The notes under the pieces are model-generated. The model worked only from the letters and a program-made list of their open reading frames with translations. It ran no database searches and was not told where the DNA came from. The translations under genes and the position numbers were made by a program. Below are positions 7,639 through 16,991 of a stretch of 64,000 nucleotides of DNA, in pieces. The DNA lies in NCBI RefSeq assembly GCF_013390595.1, contig NZ_JACAWV010000023.1:343566-407565 (forward strand). The letters are read 5' to 3'. How positions within the stretch are numbered: the first letter of the stretch is position 1; the number at the start of each line of letters is the position of its first letter. This DNA is from Rhizobium sp. RM. GTDB taxonomy: Bacteria; Pseudomonadota; Alphaproteobacteria; Rhizobiales; Rhizobiaceae.

Positions 7639-8648
7639 GTTCCACGAACACCACCGCGCTCCTGCACGCTCCCGAGATCACCGCTCAGGCAAAGGCCGGC
7701 ACGCTCGACACCCAAAACGCCTTGCCCCCCAAGGAAGACAAGACCTGGCCTTACCTTCATGCCCCTGACGCCCTGTCGGCCAGGACCGCATCGGTACCGC
7801 GCAGAGGATTGCGGCGGGAAATCAAGGTCTTCCTGAAAAACCCGAATGCGATTGTCGGGTTGCTCTTCCTTGCGACCGTAATCGTCACCGCACTTCTCGC
7901 CCCGCTTCTCTATCCCGGCGATCCCCTGGAGATGGTAGCGCGTCCGTTCCTTTGGCCCGGTCAGAACGGAGCCTATCCGCTTGGCACGGATTCCATGGGC
8001 CGCGATGTGCTGGCCGGGATTGTACATGGTGCACGCATCTCTTTGACCGTCGGCGTCGTTGCCACGCTGATCGGGCTCACGATCGGCATTTCGGTCGGCG
8101 CCTTTGCCGGATATTTCGGCGGCGTCATCGATGACGTCCTCGTCAAGCTGATCGAAATCTTCCAGACATTGCCAAATTTTGTACTGCTCGTTGTACTTGT
8201 CGCCATTGCCCAGCCATCAGTGACGACGGTGACTTCCGCAATAGGCATCATTACCTGGCCCTTGGTCGCCCGGCTGACGCGCGCCGAATTCCGCGCAATC
8301 CGCGAAAAAGATTACGTCCTGGCGGCCCGCAGTCTGGGATACGGACACGCGCGGATTGTCTTCACCGAAATCCTGCCCAATGCCCTGCCTCCCATCATCG
8401 TGACGTCGTCGGTCATGGTCGCCGGTGCTATCCTGATGGAAGCAGCATTGTCCTTTATGGGCCTCGGCGATCCCAACCGTGTCTCCTGGGGTTCGATGAT
8501 CGGATCGGGACGCGACGTGATCAGAACCGCCTGGTACCTCACCGCACTGCCGGGCCTTGCCATCGTCTTCACCGTCATATCGCTGAACCTCATCAGTGAC
8601 GGGCTGAACGACGCCCTCAACCCGCGCTTTTCGGAGGAACGCAGTTGA
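7635..8648 (+). CDS. ABC transporter permease, DppC/GsiD type
   Basis: The ATG at 7635 overlaps the previous stop (ATGA). The 337-residue product has a long hydrophilic N-terminal tail of about 65 residues, then six predicted membrane helices beginning AIVGLLFLATVIVTALLAPL. It carries the DppC signature YPLGTDSMGRDVLAGIVHGA and the EAA loop (DYVLAARSLGYGHARIVFTE). The tail is longer than in most DppC proteins and Pro/Ala/Thr-rich. It pairs with the DppB-like permease and is coupled to the ATPase that follows (TTGA overlap). Confidence 0.95.
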   Translation: MSSTNTTALLHAPEITAQAKAGTLDTQNALPPKEDKTWPYLHAPDALSARTASVPRRGLRREIKVFLKNPNAIVGLLFLATVIVTALLAPLLYPGDPLEMVARPFLWPGQNGAYPLGTDSMGRDVLAGIVHGARISLTVGVVATLIGLTIGISVGAFAGYFGGVIDDVLVKLIEIFQTLPNFVLLVVLVAIAQPSVTTVTSAIGIITWPLVARLTRAEFRAIREKDYVLAARSLGYGHARIVFTEILPNALPPIIVTSSVMVAGAILMEAALSFMGLGDPNRVSWGSMIGSGRDVIRTAWYLTALPGLAIVFTVISLNLISDGLNDALNPRFSEERS

Positions 8649-9643
8649 CCCCTTTGGTGGAAGTCCAGGATCTGTCCGTTGGCTTTGGTACGGCACAGCC
8701 CGTAAAAGGTGTGAGCTTCAAGGTGCACTCCGGTGAGATGCTGGCAATCGTTGGCGAAAGCGGCTCAGGCAAGTCCCTGACGGCCCTCTCTCTGATTGGA
8801 CTGTTGCCATCGAACGCAAAGACCGGTGGCCGCATTTTACTGGAAGGTAAGGATCTTTTACCTCTTTCCGAGCGCCGCTGGCGGTCTATTCGCGGCCGAG
8901 ACATCGGCATGATCTTTCAGGAGCCGATGACCTCGCTCAACCCTGTGCTGACGGTTGGCGAACAGATCATTGAGGTCCTGCGCATCCACGAGCGCATTAA
9001 TAAGCACGAGGCGCGCAAACGGGCAATCGAACTCCTGGAACTCGTCAACATTCCTGAAGCGCGACGCCGTGTCGACGACTACCCGCATCAGCTTTCAGGG
9101 GGCATGCGCCAGCGTGTGATGATCGCCATCGGCGTCGCCTGCAACCCGAAACTGCTGATCGCCGATGAAGCGACAACAGCGCTCGATGTCACGATACAGG
9201 CACAAATCCTACAGCTCCTCGACAATCTTCGACGCGACCTCAACATGGCCGTTGTGCTTATCACACACGACCTCGGCATCGTCGCACAATGGGCTGATCG
9301 GGTTATGGTGATGTATGCGGGACGAAAGGTGGAAGAGGGCTTGCCGGAGCCCGTGTTTTCCCATCCCTATCATCCCTATACGCGGGGATTGCTTGCCGCC
9401 TCGCCAAGAGCAGAGGACGGACAACACTACCGGGATGGTCCACTGATCGAAATCCCGGGGTCCATCGTCTCCGCAACGGGTGAACGAGGCTGCGCCTTCC
9501 GTCCGCGCTGTCCGGACGCCCGCGGTTTCTGCGGGCAGTTTGTTCCCCCGCTCCGCTCCATTTCCGAAGGGCGTTATGCCGCCTGCCCGTTCGTATCCGA
9601 AATTTCAGGGGAGGTCTCCGATGGCGCTTTTGTCAGTGCATAA
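8645..9643 (+). CDS. ABC transporter ATP-binding protein, DppD type
   Basis: Translation appears to start at a TTG at 8645, overlapping the preceding stop as TTGA, with GGAGGAA nine bases upstream. The 332-residue protein has Walker A GESGSGKS (about 37-44), Q-loop [10 protein letters not shown], signature LSGGMRQR, Walker [13 protein letters not shown] and the H-loop ITHDLG. The C-terminal oligopeptide-transporter extension has the Cys pattern [14 protein letters not shown] and a late ACPF, which ligates an Fe-S cluster in several Dpp/Opp ATPases. It overlaps the next ATPase gene by 23 bp. Confidence 0.95.
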   Translation: MTPLVEVQDLSVGFGTAQPVKGVSFKVHSGEMLAIVGESGSGKSLTALSLIGLLPSNAKTGGRILLEGKDLLPLSERRWRSIRGRDIGMIFQEPMTSLNPVLTVGEQIIEVLRIHERINKHEARKRAIELLELVNIPEARRRVDDYPHQLSGGMRQRVMIAIGVACNPKLLIADEATTALDVTIQAQILQLLDNLRRDLNMAVVLITHDLGIVAQWADRVMVMYAGRKVEEGLPEPVFSHPYHPYTRGLLAASPRAEDGQHYRDGPLIEIPGSIVSATGERGCAFRPRCPDARGFCGQFVPPLRSISEGRYAACPFVSEISGEVSDGAFVSA

Positions 9644-10556
9644 ACTGTCCACCGAATATGCTGGAGGGCGCGGAACGGTTCGCGCCGTCGATGACGTCTC
9701 CCTAGAGATCGAGGCCGGTGAAACCGTTGCGCTGGTGGGAGAATCCGGCTGCGGCAAGTCTTCGCTCGGCAAATCTTTGATGCGCCTTGTTGAACCGTCC
9801 TCGGGACAGGTCGTGTTCAATGGCGCCGACGTAACGGCGATGTCATCGACTGAACTGCGTAGCATCCGCCGGCGCATACAAATGATCTTTCAGGACCCAT
9901 TCGCCTCTCTCAATCCTCGCCAGACAGTCCGCACGATCCTTACTGGCCCACTGAAAGTGCACGGCATCGGCGACAGGCGGCAACAACAGGAAATTGTCGA
10001 GGCAATCGTCGCGCAGGTCGGTTTGCCCGAGGATTCCCTCGATCGTTATCCGCACGAATTTTCCGGCGGTCAGCGTCAGCGCATCGGCATCGCCCGTGCC
10101 CTGATCCTCGAACCTGAACTGGTCGTCTGTGACGAACCGGTTTCCGCGCTCGATCTATCGATACAGGCGCAAATTCTCAACCTTCTGGTAGAGATGAAGA
10201 GCCGGCTTTCGCTGTCCTACCTCTTCGTCTCGCACGACCTGTCCGTGGTCCGTTATTTTTCTGATCGTGTGCTCGTCATGTATCTTGGAAAAATTGTTGA
10301 AAGCGCACCGACTGCGCAACTGTGGGCGGCACCTCGCCACCCCTACACCCGTGCCTTGCTGGCTGCAGTCCCCGACCCTTCACGCCGCAAACAGACCGCA
10401 CCGATTTCGGGCGATCTTCCAAGTCCTCACAACCCGCCATCAGGCTGTCGCTTTCACACCAGGTGCCCATTGGCGAGCGACCTCTGTCGCGACAAGGCAC
10501 CAGAATACCAGTTCTTCGGCAAGAACCACGCTGTGGCTTGCCATCACGCACAGTAA
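9621..10556 (+). CDS. ABC transporter ATP-binding protein, DppF type
   Basis: The start is set at the ATG at 9621, preceded by GGGGAGG; a longer open frame begins at 9480 inside the previous gene. The 311-residue product has Walker A GESGCGKSS, Q-loop FQDPFASLNPR, signature FSGGQRQR, Walker B LVVCDEPVSALD, H-loop VSHDLS and the C-terminal Cys motif CRFHTRCPLASDLC. With the DppD-type subunit it would power the import channel. The next gene, an aldo/keto reductase, starts 20 bp later in the same operon. Confidence 0.95.
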   Translation: MALLSVHKLSTEYAGGRGTVRAVDDVSLEIEAGETVALVGESGCGKSSLGKSLMRLVEPSSGQVVFNGADVTAMSSTELRSIRRRIQMIFQDPFASLNPRQTVRTILTGPLKVHGIGDRRQQQEIVEAIVAQVGLPEDSLDRYPHEFSGGQRQRIGIARALILEPELVVCDEPVSALDLSIQAQILNLLVEMKSRLSLSYLFVSHDLSVVRYFSDRVLVMYLGKIVESAPTAQLWAAPRHPYTRALLAAVPDPSRRKQTAPISGDLPSPHNPPSGCRFHTRCPLASDLCRDKAPEYQFFGKNHAVACHHAQ

Positions 10557-10575
10557 CCTCAAGGAGTACTTACCA

Positions 10576-11631
10576 ATGGTCGACTATCGTTATCTCGGGC
10601 GCAGCGCGCTGAAAGTTTCACCGCTGAGCTTAGGCACCATGATGTTTGGCGGCCCGACACCGGACGAGACTGCATTCCGGATCATCGACAAAGCCCGCGA
10701 ACAAGGCATCAACTTCATCGACACGGCGGATGTCTATCACGACGGAAAGTCCGAGGAAGTTGTGGGCCGTGGCATCAAGGCACATCGCGATCATTGGGTG
10801 CTGGCGACGAAATTCGTCAACTCGCACACCAAGGGCCCGAACCTTGGCGGCCATTCGCGTAAATGGGTCATCGAAACAGTTGAAAACTCCCTGCGGCGTC
10901 TCAATACCGATTACATCGATATCCTCTATTTCCACCGCGCCGTATTCGATGCTCCGCTGGAAGAGCCGGTTCGTGCCATCGCCGACCTGATCCGCGCGGG
11001 CAAGTTGCGTTACTTCGGCGTTTCGAATTTCCGTGGCTGGCGTATCGCGGAAATATCGCACCTCGCAGATCAGCTTGGCATCGATCGCCCTGTCGCCAGC
11101 CAGCCGCTTTACAACATCGTCAACCGCACGGCGGAAGCCGAGCAACTGCCGGCCGCCCATCATTATGGTCTCGGCGTCGTTTCCTACTCGCCACTGGCGC
11201 GTGGCGTTCTGACTGGCAAATACCAGCCTGGTCAGGAGCCTGGCGCCGACACACGTGTTGGCCGTGGCGACAAGCGCGTCCTGGAAACGGAATGGCGTCC
11301 AGAGTCTGTTGAAATCGCCCAGAAGGTTGCAGCGCATGCCGCTGCCAAGGGCGTCTCCGCTGCGGACTTCGCGCTTGCATGGGTGCTGAACAACAAGTTC
11401 GTCACCGCCGCCATCACCGGCCCCCGCACAGAGGAGCACTGGGACAACTACGTTCGCGCCCTCGACGTCACGATCGATGCCGACGATGAGGCACTGGTCG
11501 ACAGCCTGGTCACGACTGGTCACCCCTCGACACCCGGCTTTAACGATCCAAGTCACCCGGTCGAAGGTCGCGTTCCGCGCAATCTGGCACCCGCGACACG
11601 CCCGGCTGTAAAGCCCCGCGCCGTCGCGTGA
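10576..11631 (+). CDS. Aldo/keto reductase
   Basis: The ATG at 10576 has AAGGAG nine bases upstream; a long in-frame extension through the ATPase gene is spurious. The 351-residue product is a (beta/alpha)8 NADPH-dependent reductase of the YajO/YghZ-like group: LGTMMFGG near the N terminus, catalytic Asp and Tyr in DTADVYHDGKSEE, Lys in LATKF, His in LYFHRAVFD, then GVSNFRGW and AITGPRTEEHWDNY for cofactor binding. Its place behind an organosulfur-type importer suggests it reduces an aldehyde or ketone released after C-S cleavage, but that is inference. A clear intrinsic terminator follows directly. Confidence 0.93.
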   Translation: MVDYRYLGRSALKVSPLSLGTMMFGGPTPDETAFRIIDKAREQGINFIDTADVYHDGKSEEVVGRGIKAHRDHWVLATKFVNSHTKGPNLGGHSRKWVIETVENSLRRLNTDYIDILYFHRAVFDAPLEEPVRAIADLIRAGKLRYFGVSNFRGWRIAEISHLADQLGIDRPVASQPLYNIVNRTAEAEQLPAAHHYGLGVVSYSPLARGVLTGKYQPGQEPGADTRVGRGDKRVLETEWRPESVEIAQKVAAHAAAKGVSAADFALAWVLNNKFVTAAITGPRTEEHWDNYVRALDVTIDADDEALVDSLVTTGHPSTPGFNDPSHPVEGRVPRNLAPATRPAVKPRAVA

Positions 11632-11637
11632 CAACGG

Positions 11638-11670
11638 GCCTGCGGCAGGAAACGTGCCGCAGGCTTTTCC
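11638..11670 (+). terminator. Intrinsic terminator inside the transporter/oxygenase operon
   Basis: GCCTGCGGCA (11638-11647) pairs perfectly with TGCCGCAGGC (11655-11664) around a 7-base loop and is followed by TTTTCC. It starts 7 bases after the aldo/keto reductase stop and ends 21 bases before the DszC-like start. It would separate the transporter transcript from the oxygenase or lower its expression by partial termination. Confidence 0.8.
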
Positions 11671-11690
11671 AATTTTCAAGGAATAGCGCG

Positions 11691-12932
11691 ATGTCCAAGA
11701 CCAATATAGTGACGACCGGCACTGCTTCCCCCTCCGAGGTGCCGAGCCGCGACGAAATACTGGAGAGGGCGAAGGAAATCGCAGATTACGCGGCCAAGAA
11801 TGCTGCGTTGCGTGAACGGGAGCGGGTTCTGCCGTTCGATGTTTTCAAGCTGATCAAGGACGCAAAACTCGGAACTCTGCGTATTCCGGAAGCCAAAGGC
11901 GGACCTGGCGGATCAATCTCCGACTACATTGAAGTACTGATGATCCTCGGGGAGGCGGACAGCAATATCCCCCATGCGCTGCGCAGCCATTTCAACTTCA
12001 CTGAACATCTCGCCCTCACACCTGTCGAACTTGAAGATCGCCGGCACCTCGAAAGCGTTCTGGCAGGCAAGCTTTTCGCAGGCGCCAGCACGGAACAGGG
12101 CACCAAACGACCGGGTGAAATCACCACACAACTGAGTACCGATGGCGATCGCTACAGGCTGAATGGCAGGAAGTGGTACGCGACCGGCACAGCGTTTGCA
12201 GACTTCGGCACTTTCAGTGCTGTCGACGAAAAGGGCGACCCGATCGGTGTCTTGATACCCCTCGACCGCGAGGGCATCACAATCCTCGACGACTGGGACA
12301 GCATGGGCCAGAGGATGACTGCAAGTGGTGGCGTTCGACTCGACAATGTGGAGGTACTACCGCACGAACTTACGACACGGCGGCTTTCCAGCCAGGTCGG
12401 GCGTCACTCATCTGCCCTGCGTCAGCTTCATCTGGCCGCATCGGCAACCGGTGCTGTTCAAGGCGCGGTCAATGATGGCATTGATTACGTTCTCAAGCAG
12501 GCTCGCACTACCCTTCACAGCTCAGCCGAGATAGCCAGCCAGGACCCGTTCGTTCAAAAAACTGTCGGTGAACTGAGTGCTGGCGCTTTTGCCGTCAAAA
12601 CACTCATTCGAGAAGCTGCACGAACACTCGACAAGACAGCTGCCGCGTTTGCCGCAGGCGAGGAAGAGGCAATAGAAGCCGCATTGCTGGAAGGCTCACT
12701 TGCGACGGCGCGCACGCAGATTATTGCCTCCCAGATTTCCCTGAACGTGGCGACAAGCCTCTTTGAACTTGGCGGCGGCTCGGCAACCTCGGCGGAACGG
12801 AACTTCGACCGGCACTGGCGAAATATCCGCACCGTCTACAATCACAATCCACTGCTGCACAAGGCGCGCGTGGTTGGAGATTACTTTCTGAACGGCACCA
12901 CAACGCATCTTAGGGAGGGCCGGGTTTTCTGA
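11691..12932 (+). CDS. DszC-like FMNH2-dependent monooxygenase (acyl-CoA dehydrogenase fold)
   Basis: The start is the ATG at 11691 after AAGGAATAG. The 413-residue protein has the acyl-CoA dehydrogenase fold, but its C terminus (FELGGGSATSAERNFDRHWR, then NIRTVYNHNPLLHKARVVGD) closely follows DszC, the dibenzothiophene monooxygenase. His residues in PHALRSHF and VYNHNP line up with DszC His92 and His391. DszC Ser163 corresponds to Thr here (RKWYATGTA). The family uses reduced flavin and O2 to oxidise sulfur atoms or N-hydroxylate substrates. It sits beyond an intrinsic terminator and ahead of a LysR gene. No flavin reductase is encoded nearby. Confidence 0.88.
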   Translation: MSKTNIVTTGTASPSEVPSRDEILERAKEIADYAAKNAALRERERVLPFDVFKLIKDAKLGTLRIPEAKGGPGGSISDYIEVLMILGEADSNIPHALRSHFNFTEHLALTPVELEDRRHLESVLAGKLFAGASTEQGTKRPGEITTQLSTDGDRYRLNGRKWYATGTAFADFGTFSAVDEKGDPIGVLIPLDREGITILDDWDSMGQRMTASGGVRLDNVEVLPHELTTRRLSSQVGRHSSALRQLHLAASATGAVQGAVNDGIDYVLKQARTTLHSSAEIASQDPFVQKTVGELSAGAFAVKTLIREAARTLDKTAAAFAAGEEEAIEAALLEGSLATARTQIIASQISLNVATSLFELGGGSATSAERNFDRHWRNIRTVYNHNPLLHKARVVGDYFLNGTTTHLREGRVF

Positions 12933-12953
12933 CGCCGGCGAAGAGTAAAGCCC

Positions 12954-13928
12954 ATGCCAACAGAACTCGCCTCCTCCTCCAACACAGTCGCAGCTCTGCG
13001 GCTGCCAACCCTTTCCCGATTGCCGCCGCTGACAGCTTTGCGAGCATTTGTCGTCGCCGCCAGACATGCGAGCTTCGCGCGCGCCGCCGATGAGCTGCAT
13101 GTATCGACGACCGCAATTGGACAACAGGTCCGCATCCTCGAAGGCCACCTCGGCCAGCCCCTGTTCAACCGCCAGCGTGGAGAACTCAGGCTGACAGATG
13201 CTGGGGCTGCTCTTTATCCTGGCCTCGCAAACGCTTTCGACACAATGATCGACAGCATTTCCGATCTATTGCGTTCGGGCTCCAGACCAAGGCTTCGTAT
13301 GTTGGTCTGTCCGTCCTTGGCGGCACGCTGGCTTGCACCTCGGCTTGGCAACATCAGCCAAGCTCTGGGCGATGTTGAGCTCTCGGTCGAAACAACCGTG
13401 AACGGGCCGCTTGGCCTGCAGCAACTTGATGATGTCGACTGTGCCATCGTCGCAAGCGATGAACGTATCCCGGGCTTCACCTATGAGCCGCTTTTCGATG
13501 ATGCGGTCATTGCGATCTGTGCCGCGGATTTCGCTTTGCGCCACCAGCTAGCCGGTGAGCCCGAAAGACTAAAGCGCAATTCCATTCCGATACTGCGCGG
13601 CGCCGACCCCGATCCTGTATTTGAATGGCCACATTGGTTGCGCGCTAACGGCATCCATTCCCGCATACCCACGACGGGTCCGCGCTTTACCCACCCGCAG
13701 GTTCTCATTGAAGCAGCCGCTGCTGGCCATGGCATTGCGCTTGTACGATATTCTCTTGTGGCCGGAGACCTGAAGACGGGTCGCCTGGTTTCTCCATTCG
13801 GCACGCCACAGCCTACGGTCAATCGTTATCATCTCATCGCAAGCCATGAGAGGCGGCGGCAGCCAGAAATAACCTCACTCATCGCTATGCTGCGCGAGGA
13901 TGTCCCCTCTTTTGCCACCGCCGCCTGA
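12954..13928 (+). CDS. LysR-family transcriptional regulator (GcvA-like)
   Basis: The 324-residue protein has an N-terminal winged helix-turn-helix (LTALRAFVVAARHASFARAA, then DELHVSTTAIGQQVRILEGHLG) and a C-terminal periplasmic-binding-like effector domain (LRMLVCPSLAARWLAPRLG onward). The N terminus is extended by about 25 Ser/Ala-rich residues relative to typical LysR proteins, so a later start is possible. It is the last gene of the plus-strand transporter operon. It is the only regulator inside the sulfur island, so it is the best candidate for binding the shared TAGTCRACTA elements at 2232 and 6572. This link is inferred. Confidence 0.92.
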   Translation: MPTELASSSNTVAALRLPTLSRLPPLTALRAFVVAARHASFARAADELHVSTTAIGQQVRILEGHLGQPLFNRQRGELRLTDAGAALYPGLANAFDTMIDSISDLLRSGSRPRLRMLVCPSLAARWLAPRLGNISQALGDVELSVETTVNGPLGLQQLDDVDCAIVASDERIPGFTYEPLFDDAVIAICAADFALRHQLAGEPERLKRNSIPILRGADPDPVFEWPHWLRANGIHSRIPTTGPRFTHPQVLIEAAAAGHGIALVRYSLVAGDLKTGRLVSPFGTPQPTVNRYHLIASHERRRQPEITSLIAMLREDVPSFATAA

Positions 13929-13943
13929 CGCGCCCGTCCCACT

Positions 13944-15296
13944 TCAGGCGCGAATTCTGCTTGTTTCATTGATGGTGTGGATGTTCTGCGGCCGTGGCAG
14001 GCCATAGTGGTCGCGAAGCGTGTCACCGGAATAGTCGGCGCGAAACAGTCCACGCTTTCTCAGAAGTGGCACAACCTCATCAATGAAGATATCAAATCCG
14101 CCCGTGAGCCACGGCGGCATGATATTGAAGCCATCGGCAGCTCCTTCCCGGAACCAGGTCTCGATCCAGTCGGCGACCTGTTCTGGGGTTCCTGCAATGA
14201 CCTTGTGGCCGCGACCGCCAGCAAGCCGGTGAAGCAGTTGCCGAATGGTCGGGTTTTCACGATCGATCACATCAAGCACCAGTTGATGCCGGCTGCTGTC
14301 TGCACGGGCTCTCGTCGCTTCCACAGCCTCGCTTGGTAGCGGCTTGTCGAGATCGGCATCACCAAGATCGATACCTGTGATCCTGGTCAGTTGTGTCAGC
14401 GAAAAAGCGGGCTGGATGAGATCGTTGAACTCGGCTTCGAGCTTTTTCGCATCTGTTTCCGTACCGGCAATAAAAGGACTGATCCCCGGCAGGACCTTCA
14501 CATGGGCCGGATTGCGACCAGCACTCGCAACCCTCTTCTTGATATCCGAATAGAATGCCTTTGCGCTTTCAATTGTCTGATGCGCGGTGAAGATCGCTTC
14601 GGCATATTGGGCGGCAAACCCGCGCCCGTCATCTGAGGAGCCAGCCTGTACATAGACTGGCCGACCCTGCGGCGAACGCGACACATTCAGCGCACCCTGG
14701 ACACGATAGAACTCGCCTTCGTGATTGGCGGGGTGAATACGATCGGTATCGGCGAAAAGCCCGCTTTCTTTGTCTGCAACAATAGCGTCGTCTTCCCAAC
14801 TGTCCCATAGCTTTGTTACGACATCAACGAACTCGCTCGCCTGTCGATACCGATCCGCATGCGACGGGTGTTTTTCAAGGTTAAAGTTTGCGGCGGCCGC
14901 ATCCACTGACGTGGTCACGATGTTCCAGCCGACGCGACCGCCACTGATGTGATCGACGGATGCAAACAGGCGCGCGAGGTTATAGGGCTCATAATAGGTC
15001 GTGGACGCGGTTGCGATAAACCCGATCTTCTCCGTGACAGCCGAAAGGGCGGCCAGCATAGTGATTGGCTCCAGCCGGTGTTTCGCGGAGTATCTGATAT
15101 TCCCGTCGAGAACTGGCGCATCGGCAAAGAATATCGCATCGAGCTTTGCCGCTTCAGCACGCCTTGCGATATCCTGATAAAGCCGGATATCGGTGACGCG
15201 ATGCGGTTCGGACTGCGGATGCCGCCACGCAGCCTCATGATGGCCGCCGGGATAAACAAATGCGTTGAGTACGAGTTTTTCGGACGATCTTGCCAT
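13944..15296 (-). CDS. NtaA/SnaA/DszA-family FMN-dependent monooxygenase
   Basis: The start is the ATG at 15296 (MARSSEKLVLN), with GAGGAT upstream. The 450-residue product is a luciferase-like monooxygenase of the NtaA/SnaA/DszA group: YPGGHHEAAWRHP near the N terminus, RRAEAAKLDAIFFAD, ISGGRVGWNIVTT (flavin site), GRPVYVQAGSSDDGRGFAA and the C-terminal EVVPLLRKRGLFRADYSGDT, LRDHYGL. DszA opens dibenzothiophene sulfone, and NtaA and YxeK-type members attack nitrilotriacetate or S-modified cysteines. It follows an SBP gene in one operon, so its substrate is probably what that SBP delivers. It converges with the LysR gene. Confidence 0.92.
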   Translation of the reverse strand: MARSSEKLVLNAFVYPGGHHEAAWRHPQSEPHRVTDIRLYQDIARRAEAAKLDAIFFADAPVLDGNIRYSAKHRLEPITMLAALSAVTEKIGFIATASTTYYEPYNLARLFASVDHISGGRVGWNIVTTSVDAAAANFNLEKHPSHADRYRQASEFVDVVTKLWDSWEDDAIVADKESGLFADTDRIHPANHEGEFYRVQGALNVSRSPQGRPVYVQAGSSDDGRGFAAQYAEAIFTAHQTIESAKAFYSDIKKRVASAGRNPAHVKVLPGISPFIAGTETDAKKLEAEFNDLIQPAFSLTQLTRITGIDLGDADLDKPLPSEAVEATRARADSSRHQLVLDVIDRENPTIRQLLHRLAGGRGHKVIAGTPEQVADWIETWFREGAADGFNIMPPWLTGGFDIFIDEVVPLLRKRGLFRADYSGDTLRDHYGLPRPQNIHTINETSRIRA

Positions 15297-15332
15297 GAGA
15301 TCCTCATCCTTTTGCCGTTTGCGGAAAAATGT

Positions 15333-15358
15333 GGCGCGTCCGGACAATCCGACGCGCC
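15333..15358 (-). other. Strong stem-loop downstream of SBP gene 2
   Basis: GGCGCGTC (15333-15340) pairs with GACGCGCC (15351-15358), with an inner GGA/TCC extension around a CAA loop. It sits between the SBP stop (15366) and the DszA-like start (15296) with no T-run, resembling an mRNA-stabilising or differential-expression hairpin. Confidence 0.5.
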
Positions 15359-15365
15359 GCAGTCA

Positions 15366-16961
15366 TCAGGCTTCTTTCGCGAGCCAAGCTTTGGCGAGAT
15401 TGCCGCTTAAGCCCTCAGCACCAACGGCGTAGTCCTTGACCTTGACGTTTCCGACCACCGGCTGAACAGGAGATACGAGGTTGATGACCGGGAGATCCTT
15501 TGCAACGATGGCCTGGAATTCCTTGAAAAAGGCCGCGCGCTTCTCGATATCGGGCTCCACAGATGCAGCCTCCAACAACCGGTCTACCTCCGGGTTCTCG
15601 TAATGGCTGGCATTGGAGAACGGCAGTCCGATCTTGAAGTTCTTGCTCCAGTAAACACGCTGCACGCCGGCAGTCGGATCGAAGGTGTTCGAAAGCGACT
15701 CGACCGACAAGTCCCATGCCCGATCAGTATAGACCACCTTCACATAGGTTCCGAAATCGAACTTCTGGATTTCGGCTTCGATGCCGATCTTGGCGAGAGC
15801 CTGGGCTATGAAATCCGAATAGGTCTGAGGGTTGAATGGGTTCGTCGTCACACGCAACTTGAAACGCTTGCCGTTTTCCTTGCGTGGGAAACCCGCCTCA
15901 TCCAGGAGTTTCTCGGAAAGCGCGGTGTCGAACTTCGCAAAGCCGATATCGGGATTGTGAAATTTCGGCAAACCGGGGCTGATCGGCGTTGGAGACGGAA
16001 CGGCATATCCGTAAAGCACCACATCGATGAGCGCGGGAACATCGATCGCATGTGCGATTGCCTGCCGCACTTTGAGGTTTTTCAATATCTCGTTTTCGAG
16101 ATTGATGACGAGCTGGTTCTGTTGGCCCGCATAGGCATAGATGCGATCATCCACCTTAAGGTTTGGAACTGATTTCAGTCGCTCGAGGTCAGCAAGCGCG
16201 ACTGGGTTTGGGCCAATATCGCCCTCTCCTGTCTCGAGCGCTGCGGCACGCGAACCTGCATCGTTGATCAGACGGATGATAACTCGTTCCAGATAGGGAC
16301 GCGGCGCATCCCAATAGTCCGCATTCCGTTCTAGCAGGATATGGCTGCCTGGCACCCACTCCTTCAACACGAACGGTCCACTACCTATGATTTGCTCCGG
16401 CTTCGGATTATCTGTCGGCTTGAACGTTTCGAAGATGTGCTTCGGCACAATCGGCGATTCCGATGATGCGAGCGCTGTGATGAGCCCCGGTGCAGGCTTC
16501 GCAAGCTTGACACGCGCAACCAGCGGGTCTGATGAATCGACACTCTCTACCTGTGAAAAGGTTGCGCGGCCGCGGGGATGTGCTTCCTTTAGGCGCAGGA
16601 TAGAGAACGCGACGTCTGCAGAGGTTAGCGGCTTTCCGTCATGGAATTTTGCCCCAGGCTGCAAATGAAAAACATACTCCAGTCCGTCTGCAGAAACCGA
16701 CCATTCCTTCGCGAGACTTGGCTTTGGAGAAAGGTCGTAGTCGTAGGTGAGAAGTCCATCGTAAATCTTCGAGCCAATAAATTGCGGACCGCCCGCACTG
16801 GTGTTGATCGCGACAAGCTGCGTCGGCTCGGGGAAATAGACAATCTTCAGCGTCCCGCCGGAAACTGGCTCTTCCGCTGCTGCAAAAGCACCGCCGGGAA
16901 GTGAGACGATAGTGCCGGCAGCAAGCGCAATCTTGTGAAACTGACGTCTGGAAAGGTTCAT
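15366..16961 (-). CDS. ABC transporter substrate-binding protein, family 5, Tat signal, copy 2
   Basis: The 531-residue protein begins MNLSRRQFHKIALAAG, a twin-arginine leader ending near GGAFAAAEEP. It then has the family-5 SBP features: LAKEWSVSADGLEYVFHLQP, GAKFHDGKPLTSADVAFSIL, ERNADYWDAPRPYLERVIIR and RLLEAASVEPDIEKRAAFFK. It is closely similar to the SBPs at 4777 and 17623 but clearly diverged, so the three probably bind different ligands. There are no permease genes in this operon; the set at 6649-10556 is the likely shared translocator. The downstream partner is a DszA-like oxygenase. Confidence 0.93.
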   Translation of the reverse strand: MNLSRRQFHKIALAAGTIVSLPGGAFAAAEEPVSGGTLKIVYFPEPTQLVAINTSAGGPQFIGSKIYDGLLTYDYDLSPKPSLAKEWSVSADGLEYVFHLQPGAKFHDGKPLTSADVAFSILRLKEAHPRGRATFSQVESVDSSDPLVARVKLAKPAPGLITALASSESPIVPKHIFETFKPTDNPKPEQIIGSGPFVLKEWVPGSHILLERNADYWDAPRPYLERVIIRLINDAGSRAAALETGEGDIGPNPVALADLERLKSVPNLKVDDRIYAYAGQQNQLVINLENEILKNLKVRQAIAHAIDVPALIDVVLYGYAVPSPTPISPGLPKFHNPDIGFAKFDTALSEKLLDEAGFPRKENGKRFKLRVTTNPFNPQTYSDFIAQALAKIGIEAEIQKFDFGTYVKVVYTDRAWDLSVESLSNTFDPTAGVQRVYWSKNFKIGLPFSNASHYENPEVDRLLEAASVEPDIEKRAAFFKEFQAIVAKDLPVINLVSPVQPVVGNVKVKDYAVGAEGLSGNLAKAWLAKEA

Positions 16962-16991
16962 CTTTGTCTCCGAAAAAAGTAGGGCCGTCCT

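Noticed and set aside
10630..11679. A 349-codon minus-strand frame opposite the aldo/keto reductase
   Set aside because: The sense strand carries all AKR motifs; the antisense frame is unrecognisable.
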